Origin: JAUIET01 sp045106985
Lineage (GTDB): Bacteria; Pseudomonadota; Gammaproteobacteria; Pseudomonadales; JAUIET01
NCBI GenBank assembly: GCA_045106985.1
Contig: JBGCFQ010000012.1
Span: 1-64,000 of the forward strand
Length of the DNA: 64,000 nt
Direction: 5' to 3'
Shown: piece by piece, positions 24,727 to 33,882 of the stretch
Layout of the letters: every line of letters starts with the position of its first letter
Numbering within the stretch: the stretch's first letter is position 1
The notes under the pieces: model-generated
The model's database searches: none
Told to the model about the DNA's origin: nothing
What the model saw: only the letters and a program-made list of their open reading frames with translations
Program-made: the position numbers and the translations under genes

Positions 24727-25401
24727 ATGAGAATTTTGTTGGTTGAGGATGAACCCCTATTACAACAGCAACTTCAGGAAGCGCTCAAGCTGGAGGGTTA
24801 TGCAGTAGATACAGCAGCCGATGGAGAAGAAGCCTTGTTCATGGGGCGGGAGTACCCCTATGACCTTGCAATTATTGACCTGGGTTTGCCAAAACTGGAT
24901 GGTATGGCTGTGATAAGAACGCTGCGCGAACAGCAGAGAGATTTTCCTGTACTTATCCTCACGGCGCGCAGTAGTTGGCAAGATAAAGTAGCTGGTCTGG
25001 AATCTGGGGCCGATGATTATTTGGCTAAGCCGTTTCATATGCCGGAATTAATGGCAAGGTTGAATGCTCTGTTGCGTCGTCGCGCTGGCTCAGCCAGCGC
25101 CATATTAACCCACGGAGCCCTTTCTCTGGATACCAATTCAAAAACTGTCGCAGTGGATGAAAACGCTGTGGAACTTACTGCCTACGAGTACAAGGTTCTT
25201 GAATACATGTTGATGAATTCAAATAAAGTAGTATCCAAGATAGAGCTAACAGAACATATTTATGATCAGGATTTTGACCGGGACAGCAACGTCATTGAAG
25301 TCTTTGTTGGTCGCCTACGTAGAAAGCTTGATGCCAACGCTGGCGCGAAATTGATTGAAACAGTTCGTGGTCAAGGGTATCGTCTGGCAAGACCAAGCTG
25401 A
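24727..25401 (+). CDS. PhoP-like OmpR-family response regulator
   Basis: The 224 residues consist of a receiver (MRILLVEDEPLLQQQL, phospho-Asp51 in IIDLGLPKLDG, switch Thr in LTARS, Lys in LAKPF) and an OmpR-type winged helix (about 125-222, LTAYEYKVLEYMLMNSNKVVSKIELTEHIYD, NVIEVFVGRLRRKLD, ETVRGQGYRL). Sequence style and context resemble PhoP. The ribosome site AGAGGAG is strong. It is the middle gene of a PepSY-regulator-sensor operon. Confidence 0.92.
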   Translation: MRILLVEDEPLLQQQLQEALKLEGYAVDTAADGEEALFMGREYPYDLAIIDLGLPKLDGMAVIRTLREQQRDFPVLILTARSSWQDKVAGLESGADDYLAKPFHMPELMARLNALLRRRAGSASAILTHGALSLDTNSKTVAVDENAVELTAYEYKVLEYMLMNSNKVVSKIELTEHIYDQDFDRDSNVIEVFVGRLRRKLDANAGAKLIETVRGQGYRLARPS

Positions 25402-25420
25402 TACGGTGCAGCCCGCCTGA

Positions 25421-26803
25421 ATGATTTCTGGCTTATCTCTCACAAATCGATTATTGATAGCCAGCGCTTTAACACTCATGGTGTTTCTGGGCTTGGTGTA
25501 TCTCGCTCTCGACCAGGCTTTCGTCAGCAGCGTAACCAGAACTGAATCTGAAAAGCTGCATAGTAATATTCTGCTGTTGTTGGCTGAAGCCAACGATGAC
25601 GGCGCGACTTTGCTTATGCCAGAAGCGTTGCAGGAAGCGCGTTTTAATCAAGTAGATTCCGGGCTTTACGGAATGGTGTTTGACGAGAACGGGGCTGAGG
25701 TATGGCGCAGTTATTCGGCAGTGGCTTTAAATACGCTGCCGCAAGAGCCAAAGTTTCGTTCACAAGAAGTCGGGGAAAACGCCTTTGGCCCACTGCGCCT
25801 TGGCGAAGAAGGTTTTTTGTTTGCGAGTATGGGGATACTCTGGGAATTTGATGCATCGCATTCGCAGCCGCCAACCTCCGGTCAAGACAGTATCCCCCTG
25901 TCGAGCCAGTACACTTTTGCACTTTTAGAGTCAGCGGATTTTTTCTCCGCGGAGCTTGAGCAATTTCGACGAAGTTTGGTTGTGCGTCTTTTGGGTGTGG
26001 CTACGGTACTACTGATAGCCCAGTTGATAGTGCTGCGTTTAGGTTTGCTACCACTGAAGCGCTTAACAGCGGATGTCAGCCGTGTTGAAAAAGGAGAGAT
26101 AGCGGGTTTGGATGGCGCTTATCCAAAGGAGCTTCAGCGCCTTACTGATAATCTGAATCAATTGCTTTCGCACGAACAAGAGCAGCGCGCACAATACAAG
26201 AATCGCCTCAGTGATCTCGCCCACAGTTTAAAAACACCTCTGTCCATCGCCACCGGCGCTTTGCTTGATCGTTCGCAAGATCGGGCAGTGCTTGCAGAAC
26301 AACTGCAACAAATGGATCAGATAGTTCAATACCAACTTCAACGCGCCACCAATGCCAGGCCGATGATTGCTCAGCAGCAGCAGCAAATAGCCCCGCTTAT
26401 TGAGCGCATAGGCAATGCACTGAAAAAGGTTTACTCAGACAAACAGGTAGATTTGCGTTTGGATTTGGATACTGAGGCAAGCTGCCGAATGGATGAGAGC
26501 GATCTAATGGAAATGCTTGGGAATATTCTTGAAAATAGCTTTAAGTACTGCAACAAAACAGTACATGTTCACCTTCGAAGCGAGCAATCTGGTTGTGAAG
26601 TTCTAATTTCTGATGACGGCCCAGGTATTCCGCAGCAGCAACGCCAGCAGATTTTTGACCGTGGTCAGCGGTTAGATACACAGCAACCAGGCCAGGGCAT
26701 TGGGCTGGCGGTTGTGCGCGATATTGCGCGCAGTTACAACAGTGATATAGAGATTAGTGAGTCTAGTTTGGGTGGCGCCGAGTTTCGTTTGCGACTCGTT
26801 TAG
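25421..26803 (+). CDS. PhoQ-like sensor histidine kinase
   Basis: This is a 460-residue membrane kinase. Transmembrane segments lie at about 10-30 and 187-207, flanking a periplasmic sensor of about 155 residues rich in acidic groups; a HAMP linker follows; the H-box SDLAHSLKTPLSIATGALL has His268; and the HATPase domain contains NILENSFKYC, DDGPGIP and GQGIGLAVV. The HSLKTPL form of the H-box is the one seen in PhoQ. The neighbouring PepSY gene strengthens the PhoPQ-like assignment; the ligand (divalent cations, peptides) cannot be read from sequence. Confidence 0.9.
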   Translation: MISGLSLTNRLLIASALTLMVFLGLVYLALDQAFVSSVTRTESEKLHSNILLLLAEANDDGATLLMPEALQEARFNQVDSGLYGMVFDENGAEVWRSYSAVALNTLPQEPKFRSQEVGENAFGPLRLGEEGFLFASMGILWEFDASHSQPPTSGQDSIPLSSQYTFALLESADFFSAELEQFRRSLVVRLLGVATVLLIAQLIVLRLGLLPLKRLTADVSRVEKGEIAGLDGAYPKELQRLTDNLNQLLSHEQEQRAQYKNRLSDLAHSLKTPLSIATGALLDRSQDRAVLAEQLQQMDQIVQYQLQRATNARPMIAQQQQQIAPLIERIGNALKKVYSDKQVDLRLDLDTEASCRMDESDLMEMLGNILENSFKYCNKTVHVHLRSEQSGCEVLISDDGPGIPQQQRQQIFDRGQRLDTQQPGQGIGLAVVRDIARSYNSDIEISESSLGGAEFRLRLV

Positions 26804-26945
26804 GAAACTTGCCTTCTGAAAAAGGCTCTTGCCTAAAGAGCTGGTAAAGACCCAGCGGCGCTTAATAAAGTCCGCCGGCCGGAGTCATTGCTTCGTAGCT
26901 AGTCCTGACTTTGAAACGAGAGTTTGTCCTGAAGCTGAGGTGGTG

Positions 26946-27043
26946 AATTAAGTGAGCCCCAACGTGACCGTTGAAAAGAGGAACCTTTTCGACTAGCCCC
27001 CATGGATGGGTTTACGGCGTGTCTCGTTGGGGCTCACTTAATT
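26946..27043. repeat. 98-base palindromic repeat element
   Basis: Perfect 19-base terminal inverted repeats, AATTAAGTGAGCCCCAACG (26946-26964) and its complement (27025-27043), enclose 60 bases with internal hairpins: GAAAAG-AGGAAC-CTTTTC (26973-26990) and CCC-ATGGAT-GGG (26999-27010). The outer stem continues inward with GAC/GTC after one mismatch. It lies in the 342-base gap between the PhoQ-like gene and valS, which otherwise shows nothing. Form and location suggest a non-autonomous palindromic repeat (MITE-like or REP-like). Its minus-strand core (ACGCCGTAAACCCATCCATG) reminds me of dispersed repeats seen in marine gammaproteobacteria, which is recollection, not a search. No second copy is evident in the window. 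Confidence 0.7.
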
Positions 27044-27145
27044 TAACATCGGTCTCGACGCCTAAGTAAGTGCCACGAAATACTAACCCAATAGTGTTTA
27101 CTGACGAGAAAACGGTTACTTAGAAGTATTTTTTTCTGTACCCGC

Positions 27146-29944
27146 TTACAGTTCGAGAATACTCTGGAGCTTCTCTTGCAACTTGCTCAGCGCCGCGACT
27201 TGGCCGGCCAATTTTCCTTTTTCTTTCTCCACTACGTCAGCCGGCGCGCGCGCCACAAATTTTTCATTGCCCAGCTTGCCTTCTAAACGTTGTATGTCTT
27301 TTGCCAACTTATCGATCTCTTTGCGAAGACGGGCTATTTCATCGTCCTTGTTGATTAAGTCAGCCATGGGTACAAGAAGTTCAGCGTCACCCACTAGCTG
27401 AGTAGCGGCCGGAGGGGCGGCCTCATCGGCAGACAATATTGACACGCTTTCTAACTTGGCCAGTTTTACCAACAGCGTTTCGCAACTTGCCAATCGCGCT
27501 GTATCTGTTGCGTTTAGGTTCCGTATTAATAGCGGCAATGTTTTGCCAGGCGGAATATTCATTTCGCCGCGTATGTTACGTATTGCCACAATCATTTTCT
27601 TCAGCCAATCAATGCTCGCTTCAGCATCGTCGTCCTGCTTGCTTGCATCTGGTTCCGGGTAGGCTTGCAGCATAATGCTTGCGCCTTTACCTTCAGGATT
27701 AACCCCTGCCAATGGCGCTATGCGTTGCCAGATTTCCTCGGTAATAAAGGGCATCAATGGGTGGCAAAGACGCAACGAAGTTTCCAGCACTCTGACGAGA
27801 GTCCGTCTAGTGCCGCGTTGTTCAGCAGCAGGGGTGTTCTCAGACCAGAGACCGGGTTTCGATAATTCCAAATACCAATCGCAGTACTGATTCCAAATAA
27901 ACTCATAAAGCGCTTGCGAGGCCAAGTCGAACCGATACACTTCTATTTGGCGTATTACTTCTGCCTCGGTTTTTTGCAGCTCGGAAATAATCCAACGCTC
28001 AGGTAGGCCTAGCTTAATATCATCTTCTGCAGCACCCACACCACAGTCCTTGCCCTCAGCATTTTCAATAACGTAGCGAGTGGCGTTCCAAATCTTGTTG
28101 CAAAAATTCCGGTAGCCTTCTATGCGGCCTAAATCAAAGCGTATATCGCGACCAGTGGACGCCTGCGAATAATAAGTAAAACGTAAGGCATCAGTACCGA
28201 ATGCAGGGATGCCCTCTGGAAAGTGTTTGCGAGTTTGTTTTTCAATTTTTTCCGCGAGTTGTGGTTGCATCAAACCGCCGGTACGTTTCTTAACGAGCTG
28301 TTCAAGCTCAATACCGTCAATTAGATCGATGGGGTCAAGAACATTGCCCTTCGACTTCGACATCTTTTGACCTTCGGCATCGCGAATAAGCCCGGTTACA
28401 TGTACCTGGTGGAAGGGCACTTCTTTCTTGAAATGCAACGTCATCATGATCATCCGGGCAACCCAGAAAAAGATGATGTCGAAGCCGGTAACGAGCACAC
28501 TGCTTGGGTGAAATAGCTTTAAACGTTCCGTTTGTTCCGGCCAACCCTGAGTAGAAAATGTCCATAGCGCCGAAGAAAACCAGGTGTCGAGTACGTCTTC
28601 TTCCTGGTGTAGTGCTTGGTCACCGAGGTCGTGTTGCTCCCGAACAGCCTGTTCAGATCGGCCAACATAAACTTTACCTTGTTCATCGTACCAGGCAGGA
28701 ATTCTATGCCCCCACCACAATTGACGGCTTACGCACCAATCCTGAATGTCTCGCATCCAGGAGAAGTAGGTGTTTTCCCAATTCTTGGGCACAAATTCAA
28801 TGCTCCCGTTTTCAACAGCTTCTATTGCCGGCCCTGCCAATTTGGTGGCCGATACGTACCATTGATTGGTCAGGTAGGGTTCCACTACAACGCCGGAGCG
28901 ATCGCCCCGCGGAACTTTCAAAGTATGCGGTTCGATTTTTTCAAGTAAGCCTAAGGCCTCTAGGTCAGCAACAATCTTTTTTCGGGCGTCGAATCTATCC
29001 AGGCCTTGGTAGCATGCAGGTGCACTGCTATTGATGCAGGCGTTGTCGTCGAGTATGTTAATCATGGGGAGCTCGTGTCGCTGCCCCATTTCATAGTCAT
29101 TGAAATCATGCGCTGGTGTAATCTTGACGCAGCCGCTGCCAAACTCCGGGTCTACGTAATCGTCCGCTATTATAGGAATTGATCGATCACACAAAGGCAG
29201 GTCGATTGTTTGACCAATTAAATGACGGTAGCGTTCATCGTCAGGATGAACTGCAACAGCTGTATCGCCGAGCATGGTTTCCGGACGGGTTGTCGCAACT
29301 ACTAAATGTTCTGTGCCTGAACTCTCACCGTTACTTAACGGATAGCGCAGATGCCACATGCTGCCCTGCTCTTCTTCTGATACAACCTCTAGATCAGAAA
29401 TGGCAGTGTGTAATGCGGGATCCCAATTGACCAAGCGTTTGCCGCGGTACAGCAAGCCATCTTCATAAAGCGAGACAAAGACTTCTTGAACCGCGGCAGA
29501 CATGCCTGGGTCCATTGTGAACCGTTCAGTTTCCCAATCGACAGAAGCGCCAAGGCGTCGAAGCTGGCGAGTAATATGGCCGCCACTTTCTTCTTTCCAC
29601 TTCCAAATTTCTTCATTGAATTTTTCCCGGCCTAACTCCTGACGGCTAATTCCCTGTGCTGCAAGCCTGCGCTCCACCACCATTTGAGTGGCTATTCCGG
29701 CATGGTCGGTTCCTACCTGCCACAGTGTGTTGCGACCGCGCATACGCTGGAAACGAATGAGCGCATCCATTATTGAGTCTTGGAAGCCATGCCCCATATG
29801 CAAGCTACCCGTCACGTTTGGTGGCGGAATCATGATGCTGTAGGGCTCACCTTCTCCACTTGGTGCGAAGTATCCTTTTGTCTCCCACTCTTTATACCAG
29901 CGGGTTTCGATAGCTGAAGGCGTGAAGTTTTTTTCTATAGTCAT
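27146..29944 (-). CDS. valS: Valine-tRNA ligase ValS
   Basis: ValS charges tRNA-Val in the cytoplasm and edits mischarged threonine. The 932 residues contain the class-I signatures PPNVTGSLHMGH (HIGH box) and KMSKSKGN (KMSKS), the editing domain (VATTRPETMLGDTAVAVHP), an anticodon-binding domain, and the C-terminal coiled-coil arm typical of ValS (DEIARLRKEIDKLAKDIQRLEGKLGNEKFVARAPADVVEKEKGKL). The ATG at 29944 gives the standard MTIEKNFTP start; an upstream in-frame codon at 29980 is less likely. It is last in pepA-holC-unknown-valS. Confidence 0.98.
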   Translation of the reverse strand: MTIEKNFTPSAIETRWYKEWETKGYFAPSGEGEPYSIMIPPPNVTGSLHMGHGFQDSIMDALIRFQRMRGRNTLWQVGTDHAGIATQMVVERRLAAQGISRQELGREKFNEEIWKWKEESGGHITRQLRRLGASVDWETERFTMDPGMSAAVQEVFVSLYEDGLLYRGKRLVNWDPALHTAISDLEVVSEEEQGSMWHLRYPLSNGESSGTEHLVVATTRPETMLGDTAVAVHPDDERYRHLIGQTIDLPLCDRSIPIIADDYVDPEFGSGCVKITPAHDFNDYEMGQRHELPMINILDDNACINSSAPACYQGLDRFDARKKIVADLEALGLLEKIEPHTLKVPRGDRSGVVVEPYLTNQWYVSATKLAGPAIEAVENGSIEFVPKNWENTYFSWMRDIQDWCVSRQLWWGHRIPAWYDEQGKVYVGRSEQAVREQHDLGDQALHQEEDVLDTWFSSALWTFSTQGWPEQTERLKLFHPSSVLVTGFDIIFFWVARMIMMTLHFKKEVPFHQVHVTGLIRDAEGQKMSKSKGNVLDPIDLIDGIELEQLVKKRTGGLMQPQLAEKIEKQTRKHFPEGIPAFGTDALRFTYYSQASTGRDIRFDLGRIEGYRNFCNKIWNATRYVIENAEGKDCGVGAAEDDIKLGLPERWIISELQKTEAEVIRQIEVYRFDLASQALYEFIWNQYCDWYLELSKPGLWSENTPAAEQRGTRRTLVRVLETSLRLCHPLMPFITEEIWQRIAPLAGVNPEGKGASIMLQAYPEPDASKQDDDAEASIDWLKKMIVAIRNIRGEMNIPPGKTLPLLIRNLNATDTARLASCETLLVKLAKLESVSILSADEAAPPAATQLVGDAELLVPMADLINKDDEIARLRKEIDKLAKDIQRLEGKLGNEKFVARAPADVVEKEKGKLAGQVAALSKLQEKLQSILEL

Positions 29945-29996
29945 GGGGTAAAGCTTGGCAGTGATGCGCGTTAGGCGCATGAGATGTTAGTGGATG

Positions 29997-30746
29997 TTAG
30001 CGGTCTTGAGGCTCTAGCAGTTCGGCAAGCAGTTTCTTCTTCATTTCCTCGATTTGCAATTCGAGCTGTGCTTTCACTTGTGCAGTATGTTCTTCTACTA
30101 ACGCTTCTATTCGCTCTCGAGGAGCGAGCGCCAGCTCCGATTTCAACTCATCGTCAACCAGAGAAAACATCGGCACTGGCGTAATGTTGTCTTGGTTGGC
30201 CGACTGCGGTGCTTGTTGAGAATTTGCAGCGGCTATCTCTTGTCCCACCTTGCTGGTGGCTGGAAATTCAAAGATTGGAAAATCTATGGGCGCGCTGGCC
30301 TCTTTTTCGCTTTCAGGGTTTTCTGAGAGAGAGATTGGGAACTCCATTACTGGCGTGCTGCTCACGGGAAATTCTGCAATTTCAGTTAGCATCGGAATTT
30401 GATTGGCGTTGATTCGCTGCACTTCGTCTTCAGGAGAGGTCGCTTCTTTGCTTTCTAGTACGGCACTCAATTTTGCATCAATATCCCGCAGAGTCGCAGA
30501 ACTTACATCAGCGCCGTAATTCTGCAAAGACTTCTTGTCTTCGGCCTCGTTTGTTTGAATTATTTTTATCAGCAAATCAGCTAGGTCTTTCTGCTTGCTA
30601 GGCCGAACAATCCTGTCAAGAATTGGAATATTGGCATTGTCGGCAATTGTTTGGCGTCGTTGGGTCGCTGACACCTTGCCAGCAAACGCATTGGTCGCCT
30701 TTTTTTCAGATCGGCGAGTTAGTAGTTCGTCCTGTGAATCAGACAT
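29997..30746 (-). CDS. Uncharacterised protein between holC and valS
   Basis: I do not recognise a family. The 249 residues look mostly disordered: a basic N-terminus (RRSEKKATNAFAGKVSATQRRQ), a helical stretch (LDRIVRPSKQKDLADLLIKIIQTNEAEDKKSLQNYG), a repeating hydrophobic-acidic region with several near-copies of a short motif (IAEFPVSSTPVMEFPISLSENPE, APIDFPIFEFPATS), and a C-terminal charged helix (RIEALVEEHTAQVKAQLELQIEEMKKKLLAELL). It starts 2 bases after the holC stop and ends 52 bases before valS, so it is embedded in a conserved operon. No signal peptide or membrane segment is present. Confidence 0.75.
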   Translation of the reverse strand: MSDSQDELLTRRSEKKATNAFAGKVSATQRRQTIADNANIPILDRIVRPSKQKDLADLLIKIIQTNEAEDKKSLQNYGADVSSATLRDIDAKLSAVLESKEATSPEDEVQRINANQIPMLTEIAEFPVSSTPVMEFPISLSENPESEKEASAPIDFPIFEFPATSKVGQEIAAANSQQAPQSANQDNITPVPMFSLVDDELKSELALAPRERIEALVEEHTAQVKAQLELQIEEMKKKLLAELLEPQDR

Positions 30747-30748
30747 AT

Positions 30749-31174
30749 CTACGGCTTAATCTCATGTGTTTCGATCGGAAAGCCTCGGTCCTTGTAGTAT
30801 TTAAAGCGCTGGCGACTGTGTGCTCTTGCTTCTTCACTGTACACCACAATTTCGCATATTCGACGAAATCTGGCACTGTAATCTGGCACTGTACTGGACA
30901 GATTGATAAGGCAATCGTCGTGGTAACTATCGCTGGCATTATAGTCAATTTTAACCTTGGATTGCAGGTCGGGGTCGACTGTGTGCGGAATAAAACCTGA
31001 AATAGGAAACGTCCAAAGTAGCGTGTCCAACTCGTCGGCGTGTTGTTTCGAGCTGGAGCAAAGCAGTATGCTCGATCCAGCGCGAAAAGCCTTATCCACC
31101 AATCGGCAGGCAAAATGATCACCTTCGCTGCGTTGATCGGTGCCGAGAAGCAAATAAAAATCAACTTTTGTCAC
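30749..31174 (-). CDS. holC: DNA polymerase III chi subunit HolC
   Basis: HolC links the clamp loader to single-strand binding protein at the replication fork. The 141-residue product shows the family pattern: MTKVDFYLLLGTDQRSEGDHFACRLVDKAFRAGSSILLCSSSKQHADELDTLLWTFPISGFIPHT, then VPDYSARFRRICEIVVYSEEARAHSRQRFKYYKDRGFPIETHEI. The order pepA-holC-...-valS is standard in gammaproteobacteria. The gene lies 13 bases after pepA. Confidence 0.95.
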   Translation of the reverse strand: MTKVDFYLLLGTDQRSEGDHFACRLVDKAFRAGSSILLCSSSKQHADELDTLLWTFPISGFIPHTVDPDLQSKVKIDYNASDSYHDDCLINLSSTVPDYSARFRRICEIVVYSEEARAHSRQRFKYYKDRGFPIETHEIKP

Positions 31175-31187
31175 TGTTCAGTCCGAG

Positions 31188-32666
31188 CTAGCCGTTTAAT
31201 AAGTAGTTCATCAACAACGGTACGGGTTTCCCAGTCGCGCCCTTTTTAGAGCCGCTTAACCAGGCAGTGCCAGCGATATCAATATGTGCCCAAGGATAAT
31301 CTTCTGCAAACTGCGACAAGAAGCAAGCAGCCGTAATGCTGCCGGCTGCGCGGCCACCAATGTTAGCGAGGTCAGCAAAGTTACTTTTTAACTGTTCTTG
31401 ATATTCATCCCAGATAGGAAATTGCCACGCTTTGTCGCCACTTGCCTCGCCTGCCGCAAGTAACTGTGCTGCCAGATCGTCATCATTGCTGAATAATCCG
31501 CTTGCATGGTGCCCTAGGGCAATAATGACCGCGCCAGTGAGAGTGGCAATGTCAATCACGGCGGTGGGTTTGTAGCGAGCCGCGTAGCTAAGCGCATCGC
31601 ACAAGACCAACCGACCTTCTGCATCAGTGTTTAGCACTTCGATGGTTTTTCCTGACATGCTTGTGACTACATCACCTGGTTTAGTCGCCTGGCTGCCAGG
31701 CATGTTTTCCGCCGCGGCGACTAGTCCAACAACATTCACTTTGGCGTTCATCGCACTTAGCGCCGCAATAACACCGAAGACGCTGGCTGCGCCACACATG
31801 TCAAACTTCATCTCATCCATAGCAGCGCCTGGCTTCAGAGAAATACCACCAGTGTCGAATGTGATGCCTTTGCCGACCAAAACAACGGGCTTGCCGCTCG
31901 CCTTACCACCTTGATATTCCATGCTGATAAGTCGCGCCGGTTCCTTACTGCCGCGGGCTACTGACAGAAGCGAGCCCATGCGCATGGCTTCTAGCTTCTT
32001 GTCGTCTAGTACAGTCACCTTTAGCTTTTCATGCTTGCGTCCCATTTTTTGTGCTTGGGTGCCTAAGTAGCGTGGAGTGCAAACGTTGCCTGGAAGGTTG
32101 CCCAATTCTTTAGCGACATTCATTCCTTCACCAATAGCCTTTCCTGTTTTAGCGGCCGTCACTGCCTTGCGCGATTTTTCGCCCAATAGGGTCAGTGCGG
32201 AAAAGCTGGGCTTCTTCGGCTTGCGTCCAAGAGTTGCTGAATACTGATAATCATTTGACTCGCCAATCTGAGTCCATTCCTGAATTTGCTGTTCTGGCGC
32301 CATATTCGCCACCTTGTGCTCGTCGAGCACAAGGTGGGCCGACTTAAATGATTGCTCTGCAAGGCCAAGGTACATTTTCTGAGCTCCCTTGCGAAAAACC
32401 TTTGCCGAATACTTGGCGCTGTTGCCGCAGCCGAGCAGCGCTATGCGGCCAAACGGCACCTTGGCGGCCAGTGGCAAAACCATAAAGGACCCACTTTCGG
32501 CTGAAAAATCACCATCGTTTAGAACTTTGGTGAGAAAGCCCTGTAAGGTTTTGTCCAATTTGTTGACAGCTTTACTAAACGTCTTATCGGTATAGACTGG
32601 TATTATCAGGCACTCACTTTTTAGCGTGCTCAGCTCAGCCGGTGTTTGTTGTACTTTGAATTTCAT
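31188..32666 (-). CDS. pepA: Leucyl aminopeptidase PepA (M17)
   Basis: This is a cytoplasmic two-metal aminopeptidase; in some species PepA is also a DNA-binding cofactor of site-specific recombination. The 492 residues carry the M17 metal and catalytic motifs VLVGKGITFDTGGISLKPGAAMDEMKFDMCGAASVFG and the signature NTDAEGRLVLCDAL. The N-terminal regulatory domain is present. It is first in the pepA-holC-unknown-valS operon and divergent from lptF across about 124 bases, in which promoters must lie but none is distinctive. Confidence 0.97.
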   Translation of the reverse strand: MKFKVQQTPAELSTLKSECLIIPVYTDKTFSKAVNKLDKTLQGFLTKVLNDGDFSAESGSFMVLPLAAKVPFGRIALLGCGNSAKYSAKVFRKGAQKMYLGLAEQSFKSAHLVLDEHKVANMAPEQQIQEWTQIGESNDYQYSATLGRKPKKPSFSALTLLGEKSRKAVTAAKTGKAIGEGMNVAKELGNLPGNVCTPRYLGTQAQKMGRKHEKLKVTVLDDKKLEAMRMGSLLSVARGSKEPARLISMEYQGGKASGKPVVLVGKGITFDTGGISLKPGAAMDEMKFDMCGAASVFGVIAALSAMNAKVNVVGLVAAAENMPGSQATKPGDVVTSMSGKTIEVLNTDAEGRLVLCDALSYAARYKPTAVIDIATLTGAVIIALGHHASGLFSNDDDLAAQLLAAGEASGDKAWQFPIWDEYQEQLKSNFADLANIGGRAAGSITAACFLSQFAEDYPWAHIDIAGTAWLSGSKKGATGKPVPLLMNYLLNG

Positions 32667-32790
32667 TCTGTTTGTCTCTATTAATGACGCTAATCGTGTT
32701 TAGGAACTCAGCGAGCCATTCGTTGCCATCTTTGGCTTTCGGCACCCTGGCTGCCATCAGTTTACTGTGCCACTGTAACGAAGCAAATAC

Positions 32791-33882
32791 ATGTTGATTT
32801 TTCGCTATCTCGCACGAGAAGTGCTGCAAGTCATGCTCGCCGTCAGTATCTCATTGCTTTTAATCACAATGAGCAGTCGCTTCGTAAAATATTTAGGGCA
32901 GGCTGCATCCGGAGATTTGGCCACCGAGGTGCTATTTAGCATCATGTTGTATCGCATCCCTGGCTTTCTTGAGCTGATTATTCCCCTGGCGTTGTTTTTG
33001 GGTATTTTGCTGGCGTACGGCCGCTTATACGTTGAAAGTGAAATGGTGGTGCTGTCGGCCTGCGGCGTCAGTGAGAATCGATTGCTCGGATTTACTATGG
33101 TCGTTTCTTTTGTAGTGGCAGCTTTGGTTGCATTTTTGAGCTTCTACGTCAGCCCGGAAGGTGCGGAAAAGGTTCATAATATTTTTAATAACCCGAAGAC
33201 GTACAGTCAGGTCAATACCCTTGTGGAAGGGCGCTTCCAGTCCAGCGATGGCGGAAAGCGCGTTACTTATGCTGAATCCATTGGCCCAGCTGGGGCAATG
33301 ATGCATAACATATTTATTTCTGAAACGAACCGACGTGAAGGTTCAGGTGACATTAGTGTCGTGGTCGCTGAGCGTGGTCAAATAGTGCGGCGACAAGGCA
33401 ACCGATATCTGCAGTTGGAAGAAGGCTATCGTTTCACGGGGGCGCCGGGTAAGCAAGCGATGGAGATCACCCAGTTTTCTGCATACGGCCAACTGATGCA
33501 GGAGCCGCAGGATAAGGTGAGAAAACTCTTGAAAGTGGAGGCCCGGCCAACGAAAGCGCTGATGCAATCTGACCTTCCGCAAGATATAGCTGCCCTGCAA
33601 TGGCGTTTATCTTTGCCGATTTTGGTGCCTATTGTGGCCCTAATAGCGCTTTCGCTGAGCCGCACCGACCATCGCCGTGGGCGATATTCAAAATTATTGC
33701 CCGCTATTGTCATTTATCTGGCCTATCTGCTGTTGCTCAGCGCTGCACGCAGCAGCGTGGAAGATTCCGATGGCGGTTCAACGTCGACTATTTGGCTAAT
33801 ACATTTGCTGTTTTTAGGGGTAGGCTTGGCTATGTTTTATTTTGATGCCTTGCGCGCTAAGCTCGCGGAAAAACGCGCGTGA
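32791..33882 (+). CDS. lptF: LPS export permease LptF
   Basis: LptF, with LptG and LptB2, forms the ABC transporter that lifts lipopolysaccharide out of the inner membrane. The 363-residue product begins MLIFRYLAREVLQVMLAVSISLLLITMSSRFVKYL and has transmembrane segments near the N-terminus and at about 260-350, flanking a periplasmic jellyroll with LVEGRFQSSDGGKRVTYAESI. It is divergent from pepA, the conserved arrangement, and overlaps lptG by four bases. Confidence 0.96.
   Translation: MLIFRYLAREVLQVMLAVSISLLLITMSSRFVKYLGQAASGDLATEVLFSIMLYRIPGFLELIIPLALFLGILLAYGRLYVESEMVVLSACGVSENRLLGFTMVVSFVVAALVAFLSFYVSPEGAEKVHNIFNNPKTYSQVNTLVEGRFQSSDGGKRVTYAESIGPAGAMMHNIFISETNRREGSGDISVVVAERGQIVRRQGNRYLQLEEGYRFTGAPGKQAMEITQFSAYGQLMQEPQDKVRKLLKVEARPTKALMQSDLPQDIAALQWRLSLPILVPIVALIALSLSRTDHRRGRYSKLLPAIVIYLAYLLLLSAARSSVEDSDGGSTSTIWLIHLLFLGVGLAMFYFDALRAKLAEKRA

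Noticed and set aside
30739..31164. Second minus-strand frame overlapping holC almost completely
   Set aside because: It is out of frame with holC, which has clear family conservation; the alternative product has none.
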